Shown here: in pieces, positions 1 through 7,099 of the stretch
Position numbering within the stretch: the stretch's first letter is position 1
How the letters are laid out: every line of letters starts with the position of its first letter
Assembly: GCA_011620505.1 (NCBI GenBank)
Contig: WOZA01000125.1
Span: forward strand, 1 to 7,911
Origin: Anaerolineaceae bacterium
Lineage (GTDB): Bacteria > Chloroflexota > Anaerolineae > Anaerolineales > Anaerolineaceae
Direction: 5' to 3'
DNA length: 7,911 nucleotides
Program-made: the position numbers and the translations under genes
Notes under the pieces: model-generated
What the model was told of the DNA's origin: nothing
The model's input: the letters and a program-made list of their open reading frames with translations, nothing else
The model's database searches: none

Positions 1-442
1 CCGCATAGCCTTTCATGTTCATGATCGCATCAATTCCAACCGTGTGAGCATCGGTGCCGGTGCTTGCTCCAATCACCCTGATCTTTCGACCAAAATTCTG
101 CTGGATGAACTGGTCCGTTTCTTCCATAGTCATTAGGTTGACATCTACGAAATCTACATGGATTTGCGTATAGTCTATTGTATGGCTGAGACTTCCATAC
201 ACCACAAAGAAACTAAATGACTTATCCAATGGGGCATGATAAGTCACCGTAGGTTCGACCAAGCCCATTTTCATCGCTAATTGCCGGGCAGCTTCCACGG
301 CAATTTCACTATCGGGCACGGGCAGGGTGAAAGAAAGCTGTACCTTGCCGTCATTCATTGTGTCCCCGTAAGGTTTTAACCGGGTAAGGTCAAGTGTCTT
401 GTCGAAATCAGTTTTCTGCGTTGAATAATGACCACTACTCAT
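1..442 (-). CDS. kamE: Lysine 5,6-aminomutase beta subunit (B12-binding), 3' end beyond window
   Basis: This is the cobalamin-binding small subunit of D-lysine/L-beta-lysine 5,6-aminomutase, a cytoplasmic enzyme that moves the terminal amino group of the substrate using adenosylcobalamin and PLP. 147 codons are visible; the family is about 260 residues, so roughly the C-terminal 40 percent is off the left edge. The end of the visible part holds the base-off B12 motif D131-A-H133-T-V-G136, and Lys144 follows 11 residues later. In the Clostridium sticklandii enzyme, as I recall it, His133 of beta is the lower axial cobalt ligand and Lys144 carries PLP, so both fall at exactly the reference positions. 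The N-terminal part (residues about 20-105) is the dimerisation/PLP-side domain. The ATG at 442 follows the kamD stop by one base and has a strong AGGAGG six bases upstream. The alternative, ornithine 4,5-aminomutase, is unlikely because its B12 and PLP domains share one long chain. Confidence 0.97.
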   Translation of the reverse strand, partial: MSSGHYSTQKTDFDKTLDLTRLKPYGDTMNDGKVQLSFTLPVPDSEIAVEAARQLAMKMGLVEPTVTYHAPLDKSFSFFVVYGSLSHTIDYTQIHVDFVDVNLMTMEETDQFIQQNFGRKIRVIGASTGTDAHTVGIDAIMNMKGYA

Positions 443-443
443 T

Positions 444-2045
444 TTATCCCTCCTCAAACCCTGATTTGGTGTGGTGAAATCGCTCCGACCCAAGCCTTGA
501 TTCTTCCATCAGCAGAGGAATGAAAGGATTCATATAGTAATCCTCTTTAGCTATCACGCCAGACAGTCCTTTGCCGCCTTCAAATGGACGCTTGATGCCG
601 GCAAAACGTCCGTCTTCAATTGTTCGAAAAAGACCGTCCCTGCGAATATTCTGGAGGAGATCAAGCGTTAGATCGAGCACATATGCAGCACGTTGTTCCA
701 TAATTCCGTCATGGCGGAACTCAATGTCCTCTCCAAAGTCTGCAAAACTGGTGGCAATGTAGCGAGCGTTTTCAATTGCAAGCGCGCGGTCTGACAAAAA
801 TGGCGTGTGGATGGCTTCGGTCAGCATTCCAAGCAGGTGAATACGTTGATCACTGATGACCGTCACGATATTAAAGAGTGCATCCTGAACGTACGCTTTG
901 AAAATGTTGCCAGTTTTGAACTTGGTAGGCGGCATGTATTTAAGCGGGGAATTGGGGAAAATTTGCCTGGCAAGCTGCGCCTGGGCTAATTCATATAGGA
1001 AGGCATTTTTTAGCTCGGGATTCATCTCAAAGGCATGACCAAGACCTATTTGCTCTTCGGGCAAGCCAGCCTTCAGGGCAAATTGCTCATTAATAAATTG
1101 AGAGGCCAACACGGTATAGGCTTCTTCAAAGGCATCAGAAGTGGTCAGATAGTTATCCTCGCCAGTATTGATAATGATCCCCGCGGCAGCGTTGATTAAG
1201 CGGGAGAATTCCTGGTCAATGAGCGTACGCTGCATATTGATATCCCGAAACAGGATGCCATAAAGAGCATCGTTTAGCATCACATCCAGGCGCTCTAAAG
1301 CGCCCATGACCGCGATTTCTGGCATGCACAGACCTGAACAGTAATTACATAGCCGAATGTAGCGCTTCAATTCTGCGCCTACTTCATCCAAGGCTTCCCG
1401 CATCAGGCGAAAGTTTTCCTGGGTTGCCATAGTGCCGCCAAAGCCCTCGGTCGTCGCGCCATAGGGAACGTAATCGAGCAGGCTTTGCCCGGTGGTGCGG
1501 ATAACAGCGATAATGTCCGCGCCTTGCCTGGCAGCTGCCTTGGCTTGGGTGATATCTTCATAAATATTCCCGGTGGCAACAATAACGTAGATTAACGGTC
1601 CGGCATGATCGCCAAATTCGAGCAGTCGTTCTTCCCGGATAATGCGATTGTGGTGGATTTTAGCAACCGCTTCTTCGGCTCTTTTTTCAGCCCACAACTG
1701 GATCTCAAAATTATCCACCGGGTCTGTTCGGGTGAGGTCTAATTCGCCACGAGCGACAGCTTCAGCTAAAGCCTGGGGTTCCTTCCCCAGAGAAATGGCT
1801 GCCTGTCCCAACCAATAGGTTGCACCAAGCCCAAGCATTTGGCGGGATGCGAGATGGTCAACAACCACATTAGGCAAAGGCACACCCATCGCATCGACCC
1901 CGTCAATGCCCAATAACCGGCAAATGGAGCGCTCAATCGTGGTCGTGGTAAATTGTTGGGTGTAGCTATGGACATCTTCGACAATCTGCCTGGCAGCTTC
2001 GCGCGCCTGTTTTACTTTTTCCCAATCTATTTTAAGTGTTGCCAT
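444..2045 (-). CDS. kamD: Lysine 5,6-aminomutase alpha subunit (PLP/substrate-binding TIM barrel)
   Basis: This is the large subunit of the B12-dependent lysine 5,6-aminomutase. It binds substrate and PLP in a TIM barrel and works in an alpha2beta2 complex with KamE. It is 533 residues, close to the usual 515-530. Residues known from the C. sticklandii structure (numbering from memory) are all found one position earlier: Arg183 and Ser188 (motif VIRTTGQS), Ser237 (NYCSGLC), Tyr262 and Arg267 (LYGILFRD), Asp297 (NTGEDNYL), Lys369 (SPLKYMPPT) and Glu410. These bind the PLP phosphate and ring and the substrate ends, so the active site looks intact. The PLP-anchoring lysine lies on KamE, as expected. 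The ATG overlaps the kamC stop by one base (TAATG), with AGGAGG four bases upstream inside kamC. kamE follows after one base, which would help equal synthesis of the two subunits. Confidence 0.98.
   Translation of the reverse strand: MATLKIDWEKVKQAREAARQIVEDVHSYTQQFTTTTIERSICRLLGIDGVDAMGVPLPNVVVDHLASRQMLGLGATYWLGQAAISLGKEPQALAEAVARGELDLTRTDPVDNFEIQLWAEKRAEEAVAKIHHNRIIREERLLEFGDHAGPLIYVIVATGNIYEDITQAKAAARQGADIIAVIRTTGQSLLDYVPYGATTEGFGGTMATQENFRLMREALDEVGAELKRYIRLCNYCSGLCMPEIAVMGALERLDVMLNDALYGILFRDINMQRTLIDQEFSRLINAAAGIIINTGEDNYLTTSDAFEEAYTVLASQFINEQFALKAGLPEEQIGLGHAFEMNPELKNAFLYELAQAQLARQIFPNSPLKYMPPTKFKTGNIFKAYVQDALFNIVTVISDQRIHLLGMLTEAIHTPFLSDRALAIENARYIATSFADFGEDIEFRHDGIMEQRAAYVLDLTLDLLQNIRRDGLFRTIEDGRFAGIKRPFEGGKGLSGVIAKEDYYMNPFIPLLMEESRLGSERFHHTKSGFEEG
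449..454 (-). promoter_or_regulatory. Ribosome binding site of kamE inside kamD
   Basis: A perfect AGGAGG lies in the last codons of kamD (Glu-Glu-Gly), six bases before the kamE ATG. This fits coupled synthesis of the two mutase subunits. Confidence 0.85.
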
Positions 2046-3586
2046 TATTCCTCCTGCCGGGCTGCTTTCATTTCCCGCAGCAATGCTTCGTCCACTCCAA
2101 GCAGCTCAGCGATTTTTATCGCACCCGATGGGGTTTGATGAATGCCATCAATCTCCTCAAGGCGATAGTCCATCAGATTTTGAATTCTTCTGACTCGAGT
2201 CAGGTCTTCATGTAAAACATCTGCAAGCAAACTTGAAAAGCCCGTTGCAGAATCATCTTCGGATTCGCTGGTTTTGACGGGGGCGTCTCGAAAAGTCGGT
2301 AATTCTGCCAGTGCCTCCGGACTGATGCCGCGCACTTGATAGAATCGAATTCCAGGTGCCGGTTTGACATGATAATGGGTGGCAATGAAAAATGTGCTGC
2401 TGGATTTGGCATATGCGTTGCAAAGAGCCTGCACGATTGCTGTCGCTTCAGAAGGATTTGTTCCCCGGCACGGTTCATCCATCAAAATCAGACCCTTTTG
2501 GTTTTGACTTTTTCGGTAGTGATTGCGGATTTGGACAGCCTCAAGCCCAAAAGAGGAAAGACCCCGATGCAGGTCACCTTCAAAGCTGGATTCAAAAGCA
2601 AAAAAATCAAATAAAGGCGTTTGCAGGCTCTCACAAAACGGGAAATACCCCAGTTGGGTCATAAGCAGCGCTAAGAAGATGGTCTTGAGGGCCACGCTCT
2701 TGCCGCCCATGTTGGCTCCCATCAAAACAGTTGTACCTTGCCGTAATTCGATCGATATCGGTGTGAAAGATAACCCTTGTTTTTCCAACATTGCAGCCAC
2801 CAGCGGATGAATTGCGTTTTGTAGTATTGCTGGTTGTTGCTGTTCTACCAATTTTGGGAGGCAGCCATTCCAACGGGCAGCCAGGATAGCTTTCGCAAGC
2901 CTAAAATCGAGTATTCCGCAATTATCAACATTCTTACGAATTTGAGGTAACCATTCGGCCAGTTTAATGCCCAGTTGCCTGCGGATGTTTTCTTCTTCCT
3001 GGTCTTCCTGGGCGGTTAGCAGGGCACGTTGAGTCAGTAAAGTCTTCCGCTGAGATCCAGTTGCCTGCCTGATTGCTCTTTCAAGCTCAATTTTTCTTGC
3101 CCGGATTTGGGTAAGCTCTGGCGAATAATTACTATAGATATGAAAGGTGGGGTTCCCTGTGCCGGCTGGATCGAGTAAGGCTGCCGCAGCTTTGGTGTCT
3201 TCAAAATCAACCCCCGCAGCAACAAGGAGTTCCTGCATTTTGCGAATACGATTGAAAATTGCCAGTGCACTTTTGAGTTCAAAGAATTCGGTATCATCCA
3301 GCAGATTGCCTTTTTCGAGCCTTCCAAGAGTGCCCCTGAGTTCGCGCAGACGTGATAACTGTATTTGCGCTTCTGTTAATTGAGGGTGGTTCGCTCTGAC
3401 TAACGCAAGCAACTGATCAATGGCACTCAATTCTTCCTGCAACGAGTCCCGGGTAATGGGCGTGTACAGATGAAAAGCATTCTTGAGGATGTTCCCTTGA
3501 GGGCTGCGGCATTGGCAGGCATCCAGGACTTTGAGCAGTCCTAAATCGTCTAACAATTCTGGGGAAATGATGACCGAGGATATCAT
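2045..3586 (-). CDS. kamC: MutS-like ATPase, lysine 5,6-aminomutase reactivase component
   Basis: This is a 513-residue relative of MutS that keeps the clamp/lever core and the ABC-type ATPase domain but lacks the N-terminal mismatch-binding domain. Numbered from the ATG at 3586, Walker A is GANMGGKS (290-297), Walker B is LILMDEP with Asp370-Glu371 (366-372) followed by CRGTN, and the switch histidine motif is ATHYH (402-406). Residues about 50-240 are helical and charged, fitting the MutS core. A tail beginning MDYRLEEIDG (472-481) resembles the end of the MutS ATPase domain. Between them lies about 65 residues with an acidic SESEDDS patch, longer than in MutS. Its place between kamB and kamD suggests it helps release damaged cobalamin from KamDE; this is inferred from context and from family naming I recall. 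The frame extends upstream to a TTG at 3619, but that has no clear ribosome site and would overlap kamB, so I chose the ATG seven bases after the kamB stop. Confidence 0.9.
   Translation of the reverse strand: MISSVIISPELLDDLGLLKVLDACQCRSPQGNILKNAFHLYTPITRDSLQEELSAIDQLLALVRANHPQLTEAQIQLSRLRELRGTLGRLEKGNLLDDTEFFELKSALAIFNRIRKMQELLVAAGVDFEDTKAAAALLDPAGTGNPTFHIYSNYSPELTQIRARKIELERAIRQATGSQRKTLLTQRALLTAQEDQEEENIRRQLGIKLAEWLPQIRKNVDNCGILDFRLAKAILAARWNGCLPKLVEQQQPAILQNAIHPLVAAMLEKQGLSFTPISIELRQGTTVLMGANMGGKSVALKTIFLALLMTQLGYFPFCESLQTPLFDFFAFESSFEGDLHRGLSSFGLEAVQIRNHYRKSQNQKGLILMDEPCRGTNPSEATAIVQALCNAYAKSSSTFFIATHYHVKPAPGIRFYQVRGISPEALAELPTFRDAPVKTSESEDDSATGFSSLLADVLHEDLTRVRRIQNLMDYRLEEIDGIHQTPSGAIKIAELLGVDEALLREMKAARQEE
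2050..2055 (-). promoter_or_regulatory. Ribosome binding site of kamD inside kamC
   Basis: A perfect AGGAGG sits in the last codons of kamC, four bases before the kamD ATG. The ATG itself shares one base with the kamC stop (TAATG), an arrangement that favours re-initiation by terminating ribosomes. Confidence 0.8.
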
Positions 3587-3593
3587 AGTAATC

Positions 3594-4676
3594 TCACATT
3601 GTCTTTGGACCCAGATCAACTACGGGAATAGATATCCTTTTACGCAATTCTGCAAGTGTCAGCTGGGAATCGAGGCATTGCCCATTGGAACGGGTGGGGT
3701 TTAGGCAAACTAAGCGCACATCCAAAGGATTGAGCACTGCAAGGGTGACTTTACGGTCGTGAATTTTCTGAAGACTGTTCGGTTTGATGAATAAACGCGT
3801 GCCGTCTTCAACTATGAGCGTCAAGTTGTTGAAATTGGTGCCGCCAAGTAATTCTTGCAGCACCTGGTCGGTCATCGCACCTTTTAGAAACAGATAACTT
3901 GTGTCTGGTCTTAGGGCGTTGGCAATCACTTTGCCATAACCAACCAGCGAGGGAGTATCGAGGCTTGAGCTGCTCAATTCTGGGCCTTTACCGTGCAGCA
4001 GGATAGCACGTTGATTTGGATGCTCTTTTATTGCGTCAGCAAACAGGATGTCCATCTCCTGTGTAAGAGCTGGCGTCTGGAGCAAGGTCAGGGCGAAGCT
4101 GGATTTCTCAGCCAGGATTTCAGGATTTGCAGATGTCTCCGCGCTGACGCAAAGAATGACTGCCTCGCTCACATCTGAACCCCCTTGGGAACGGCGCGAC
4201 AATGCTCCGTCGATGATAAAAAGGCATTCTGGTTCGTGTCGACGCATCAGATTTTCAATAGTGCCAATCTCCTCAGCCACACTGGGTCCTGCCAATTCCA
4301 CGTAGCCATCGCTAAGCGCCCGGCAAACTATCACCTCGCCTAAGGCTGTTCGGATGTTGCTGAGTTCCAGGATTTCGAGCAAGGCATCACTACGCTGCAG
4401 AGCTCCTTCGGCACTGGCAATCAAAGTGCCCGTTGATACATAGATGCGCGGCTTGGCACTACCATTTAAAATGTCTTCTGTTTCGCCATCTCTACCGATC
4501 GAGGTCAGCGCCAAAGGTTGTGATTGTGCAGAATCTTGCCAGGCTGCGATGATGTGGTTGAGGCAAGTAGTCTTACCAGCGTTTTTTGACAGGCCAATAA
4601 TAGCCAGCGATTGCAGGTGCTGCAGACCTGTCAGCTGGAGCAGTTTATTGCTTTTTTCTGCCGCAAGCGCTTCCAT
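3594..4676 (-). CDS. kamB: P-loop protein, lysine 5,6-aminomutase reactivase partner
   Basis: This 360-residue cytoplasmic protein is found in lysine fermentation operons between kamA and the MutS-like gene. A nucleotide-binding P-loop, GLSKNAGKTT (residues 28-37), follows a hydrophobic strand (SLAIIG). A SIGRDGE motif (59-65) comes next, and ECLFIIDGALS (150-160) looks like a Walker B strand ending in Asp156. The C-terminal 150 residues have no motif I recognise; LTLIVEDGTRLFIKP (285-299) looks like beta strands. There is no signal peptide or membrane segment. The symbol follows my recollection that the family is called lysine 5,6-aminomutase reactivase subunit KamB; the biochemical role is inferred from that name and the neighbours. 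The ATG has AGAAGG eight bases upstream and starts 12 bases after kamA. It ends seven bases before kamC, so the two are probably translated together and may form a complex. Confidence 0.85.
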   Translation of the reverse strand: MEALAAEKSNKLLQLTGLQHLQSLAIIGLSKNAGKTTCLNHIIAAWQDSAQSQPLALTSIGRDGETEDILNGSAKPRIYVSTGTLIASAEGALQRSDALLEILELSNIRTALGEVIVCRALSDGYVELAGPSVAEEIGTIENLMRRHEPECLFIIDGALSRRSQGGSDVSEAVILCVSAETSANPEILAEKSSFALTLLQTPALTQEMDILFADAIKEHPNQRAILLHGKGPELSSSSLDTPSLVGYGKVIANALRPDTSYLFLKGAMTDQVLQELLGGTNFNNLTLIVEDGTRLFIKPNSLQKIHDRKVTLAVLNPLDVRLVCLNPTRSNGQCLDSQLTLAELRKRISIPVVDLGPKTM

Positions 4677-4688
4677 ACTAATTGCCTT

Positions 4689-5972
4689 CTATTCTTTATG
4701 CTTCCTTTGATTTCGAAGCAGCCCAACTGGCTCGAGGGTTCGTAGTTGCCCGGCAAGCAAACCGGCAACCCCAGTTAATTCAACGTCCTCTTCACCTCTG
4801 CAAACGGGGCAATTGCACTCGTTTTTATATTCTTCCGGTTCTTTATAAGTGGTAATCACGCCTTCAAAGTTCCTTAGAACAACATGATCCGGGTTCTGTG
4901 AGATCAGGTAGGCAGGCATGACCGGGATCTTTCCGCCGCCGCCTGGTGCATCCACAACGTAGGTGGGCACGCACAAGCCGGATGTGTGACCCCGCAGACT
5001 TTCAATGATCTCGATCCCCTTGGAAACTGGCGTGCGGAAATGCGAAAGACCCAGGGAAAGATCGCACTGATAAAGGTAATAGGGGCGAACTCGAATGTAT
5101 ACCAGTCCGTTAACCAGTTTTCGCATGACGTGCACACAATCGTTTACGCCTCGCAAGAGGACTGATTGATTGCCTAATTGCACCCCGGCATCCGCCAGCA
5201 GTGCAGTGGCACGTTTGGAATCAGGAGTTATTTCGTTCGTGTGATTGAAGTGCGTGTTTACCCAGACTGGATGATATTTCTTTATCATTGTGCACAATTC
5301 GGGTGTGATCCTTTGCGGAAGAACCACAGGCGTGCGCGTACCGATACGAATAATTTCCACGTGATCGATAGCTCGCAATTTGGAGAGGATGTACTCCACG
5401 CGGTCGTCGCTCATCAGCAGAGCATCGCCCCCAGAAAGCAGCACATCCCGCACAGCTGGCGTATTGCGGATATAGTCGATGCAGGCATCGATTTGCGCGC
5501 GTGTGCGGGCGCCATCTTTCTGACCAGCCAGGCGGCGACGGGTGCAATGCCGGCAATACATGGCACACTGATCGGTAATAAGAAAGAGAACACGGTCGGG
5601 GTAGCGGTGAGTCAGCCCAGGCACGGGGGAGTCACCCTCTTCTTCAAGAGGATCTTCCATATCTTCAGGGCTGCGATACGCTTCATCGCCAGTTGGCACG
5701 GCTTGTCTTCTTACCGGGTCATGAGGGTCGTTAGGATCGATCAGACTTAAGTAATAAGGAGTAATTGCCATCCTGAAGAGTTCAAGCGCTTTTCGTGAGC
5801 CTTGTTCTTCTTCAGGGGTAAGCGGTAGATAATTTTTTAGGGTGTCAACATCTGAAATGCGATGGGAAACCTGCCAGTGCCAATCATTCCACTGCTCATC
5901 TGACACTTCCGGGAAGAGTTTTCTTCGCCGGGCTTCACCACTTGTGTTGATGTATTTTTCTTCAGCTTTCAT
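4689..5972 (-). CDS. kamA: L-lysine 2,3-aminomutase (radical SAM, PLP)
   Basis: It converts L-lysine to L-beta-lysine, the first committed step here, using S-adenosylmethionine, a [4Fe-4S] cluster and PLP in place of B12. The protein is 427 residues from the ATG. The radical SAM motif CAMYCRHC puts cluster cysteines at 136, 140 and 143, with Arg145 following. The PLP lysine is Lys348 in APGGGGK. Substrate-binding aspartates are Asp304 (YQCDLS) and Asp341 (VVDAPG). Zinc-site cysteines are Cys279 (GVNDC) and Cys386, Cys388 and Cys391 in the C-terminal NECNCPVC. All match the Clostridium subterminale enzyme, as I recall its numbering, with a constant offset of 11, meaning only the N-terminus is longer. 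The zinc tail and the context argue against the related EF-P lysyl modification enzyme EpmB, which is shorter. An in-frame GTG lies three bases upstream at 5975, but AAGGAG (5980-5985) sits seven bases from the ATG and only four from the GTG, so I chose the ATG. Confidence 0.98.
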   Translation of the reverse strand: MKAEEKYINTSGEARRRKLFPEVSDEQWNDWHWQVSHRISDVDTLKNYLPLTPEEEQGSRKALELFRMAITPYYLSLIDPNDPHDPVRRQAVPTGDEAYRSPEDMEDPLEEEGDSPVPGLTHRYPDRVLFLITDQCAMYCRHCTRRRLAGQKDGARTRAQIDACIDYIRNTPAVRDVLLSGGDALLMSDDRVEYILSKLRAIDHVEIIRIGTRTPVVLPQRITPELCTMIKKYHPVWVNTHFNHTNEITPDSKRATALLADAGVQLGNQSVLLRGVNDCVHVMRKLVNGLVYIRVRPYYLYQCDLSLGLSHFRTPVSKGIEIIESLRGHTSGLCVPTYVVDAPGGGGKIPVMPAYLISQNPDHVVLRNFEGVITTYKEPEEYKNECNCPVCRGEEDVELTGVAGLLAGQLRTLEPVGLLRNQRKHKE

Positions 5973-6033
5973 CACCTAACTCCTTAGTTTTTGAAGCAGA
6001 CTGCTGCTCAAGCAGCGGTCCTGTCTTCCAGTA
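5973..6033 (-). other. kdd-kamA intergenic region with imperfect hairpin
   Basis: This is the longest gap in the operon (61 bases). In the transcript sense it holds GACCGCTGC-TTGA-GCAGCAGTC (6020 down to 5999), a nine-position stem with one C-A mismatch and a four-base loop, followed by an A-rich stretch and the kamA ribosome site. No U-run follows, so it is not a standard intrinsic terminator. It could be an mRNA processing or stabilising element that changes the level of kamA relative to kdd, or it could be chance. No promoter elements are convincing. Confidence 0.45.
5980..5985 (-). promoter_or_regulatory. Ribosome binding site of kamA
   Basis: AAGGAG lies seven bases before the ATG at 5972 and four before the competing GTG at 5975. 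The spacing decides for the ATG. Confidence 0.75.
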
Positions 6034-7071
6034 TCAGATGTAACTCTTTTCGAAGATCTCACGCAGGGCTTTGGATTCGCGTAATACCTGTAGGGTGAAT
6101 TCCGCATGGTTGCGCGTGTAGCCGTTGCCGATGATCATCGTAACGTCTTTTCCAACGCCTTCAGCGCCCAGGGCGGCACGAGTAAAGCTTGTCGCCATGC
6201 TGAAGAAGTAAACCAGTCCACCATCGCGTACCGGGAGGATCGTGGACATTTCAGTTCCATGGATGTTGACAACGTTGATTGCAATATCATATTCCTTGCC
6301 GCCATTGCACTCCAGGGCTTTTTCGAGCACTTCCACTGGTTTGGCTGCGTCTGCAACGAAGAACTTATGCACAAAATGATTGTCCAGCAAGGTCTTTTCG
6401 GGGCGGGTGTTCCGGCTCATGCCCACAACATTACCGCTGGGACCAACGCGTTTCATGGCTTCGTAGCCGCAGAGCATGCCGCTCTTGCCGCCGGCACCGA
6501 GGATGAGCACTGAATCGCCAGGCTTGACAATGTTTGCGGTCTGCGCAGGGGCACCTGCAACATCCAGGGCTGCCAGGGCGAGAGCTTCTGGCATATCGTC
6601 TGGAAGTTTGGCATAAATACCACTTTCAAAAAGAATAGCTTGCCCTTTGATATCCACACGGTCAGTGTCGGGATGAACCGCGAGGATCTCATCAATATGG
6701 AGCGGTGTCAGGGAAAGGGAAACCAAGGATGCAATTCGATCACCTACCTTGAGATCGTTACGATCCTGCAAGGCAGAGCCGATCTTGGCGACACTTCCCA
6801 TCAACATCCCGCCAGAGCCAGTAACAGGGTTCTGCATCTTGCCGCGTTCGCTGACAATACTTAAAATCATCTCTTTGAGACGGTCTTCATTTTGCTCTGA
6901 ATCGGTCCAAAGATGCCTGAAACTGGCAGAGTCGATGTTCAACGCGGAGACATCTATCAGAATTTCGTTATCATAGATCTCCATCGTATTGTCGATCTTT
7001 TGCGCAGCTTGTGGTAGCAGCCCTTTGGGCTCGATCACGCGGTGTGCACCATATTTATTACCCATTGCCAT
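6034..7071 (-). CDS. kdd: L-erythro-3,5-diaminohexanoate dehydrogenase
   Basis: It catalyses NAD(P)-dependent oxidative deamination of 3,5-diaminohexanoate, the product of KamDE, to 3-keto-5-aminohexanoate, the substrate of Kce. It is 345 residues from the chosen ATG, about the family length. The N-terminus GNKYGAHRVIEPKG is typical of the family. NPVTGSGGMLMG (81-92) belongs to the catalytic GroES-like half. SVLILGAGGKSG (187-198) is the dinucleotide-binding glycine loop of the Rossmann domain, followed by the typical alternating strands and helices. The frame is open back to 7155, inside kce, but those 28 residues are arginine-rich and unlike the family. GGAGG at 7081-7085 lies nine bases before the ATG at 7071; a second ATG at 7065 is 15 bases away and less likely. 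It begins 28 bases after kce. The assignment rests on the N-terminal and glycine-loop motifs and on its position between kce and kamA. Confidence 0.96.
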   Translation of the reverse strand: MAMGNKYGAHRVIEPKGLLPQAAQKIDNTMEIYDNEILIDVSALNIDSASFRHLWTDSEQNEDRLKEMILSIVSERGKMQNPVTGSGGMLMGSVAKIGSALQDRNDLKVGDRIASLVSLSLTPLHIDEILAVHPDTDRVDIKGQAILFESGIYAKLPDDMPEALALAALDVAGAPAQTANIVKPGDSVLILGAGGKSGMLCGYEAMKRVGPSGNVVGMSRNTRPEKTLLDNHFVHKFFVADAAKPVEVLEKALECNGGKEYDIAINVVNIHGTEMSTILPVRDGGLVYFFSMATSFTRAALGAEGVGKDVTMIIGNGYTRNHAEFTLQVLRESKALREIFEKSYI

Positions 7072-7080
7072 AAAACTATT

Positions 7081-7085
7081 CCTCC
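7081..7085 (-). promoter_or_regulatory. Ribosome binding site of kdd
   Basis: GGAGG lies nine bases upstream of the ATG at 7071 and past the kce stop. It rules out the longer open frame reaching back into kce as the true gene start. Confidence 0.8.
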
Positions 7086-7099
7086 GTAGATTATTTTCT

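Noticed and set aside
1310..1360. CxxCxxxC cysteine set in KamD (Cys233, Cys236, Cys240), possible metal site
   Set aside because: The segment NYCSGLC is a known PLP-contact stretch containing Ser237. KamD has no known cluster, so the spacing is probably chance.
2045..3586. Reading the MutS-like gene as mismatch repair MutS or MutS2
   Set aside because: No mismatch-binding domain or Smr domain is present, it is only 513 residues, and it is embedded in a lysine fermentation operon.
3587..3619. TTG-initiated longer KamC overlapping kamB by 26 bases
   Set aside because: It has a rarer start codon with no clear ribosome site, and the family-like sequence begins at the ATG at 3586. The ribosome site for that ATG is also weak, so the choice is not certain.
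5178..5750. 190-codon open frame on the plus strand
   Set aside because: It lies wholly antisense to kamA, across the radical SAM core, and has no family motifs. It is a by-product of kamA codon use.
5999..6020. Intrinsic terminator between kdd and kamA
   Set aside because: The stem carries a mismatch in the transcript and is followed by a mixed then A-rich stretch, not a U-run.
6106..6513. 135-codon plus-strand open frame
   Set aside because: It is antisense to kdd with no recognisable motif, and kdd is well supported in this stretch.
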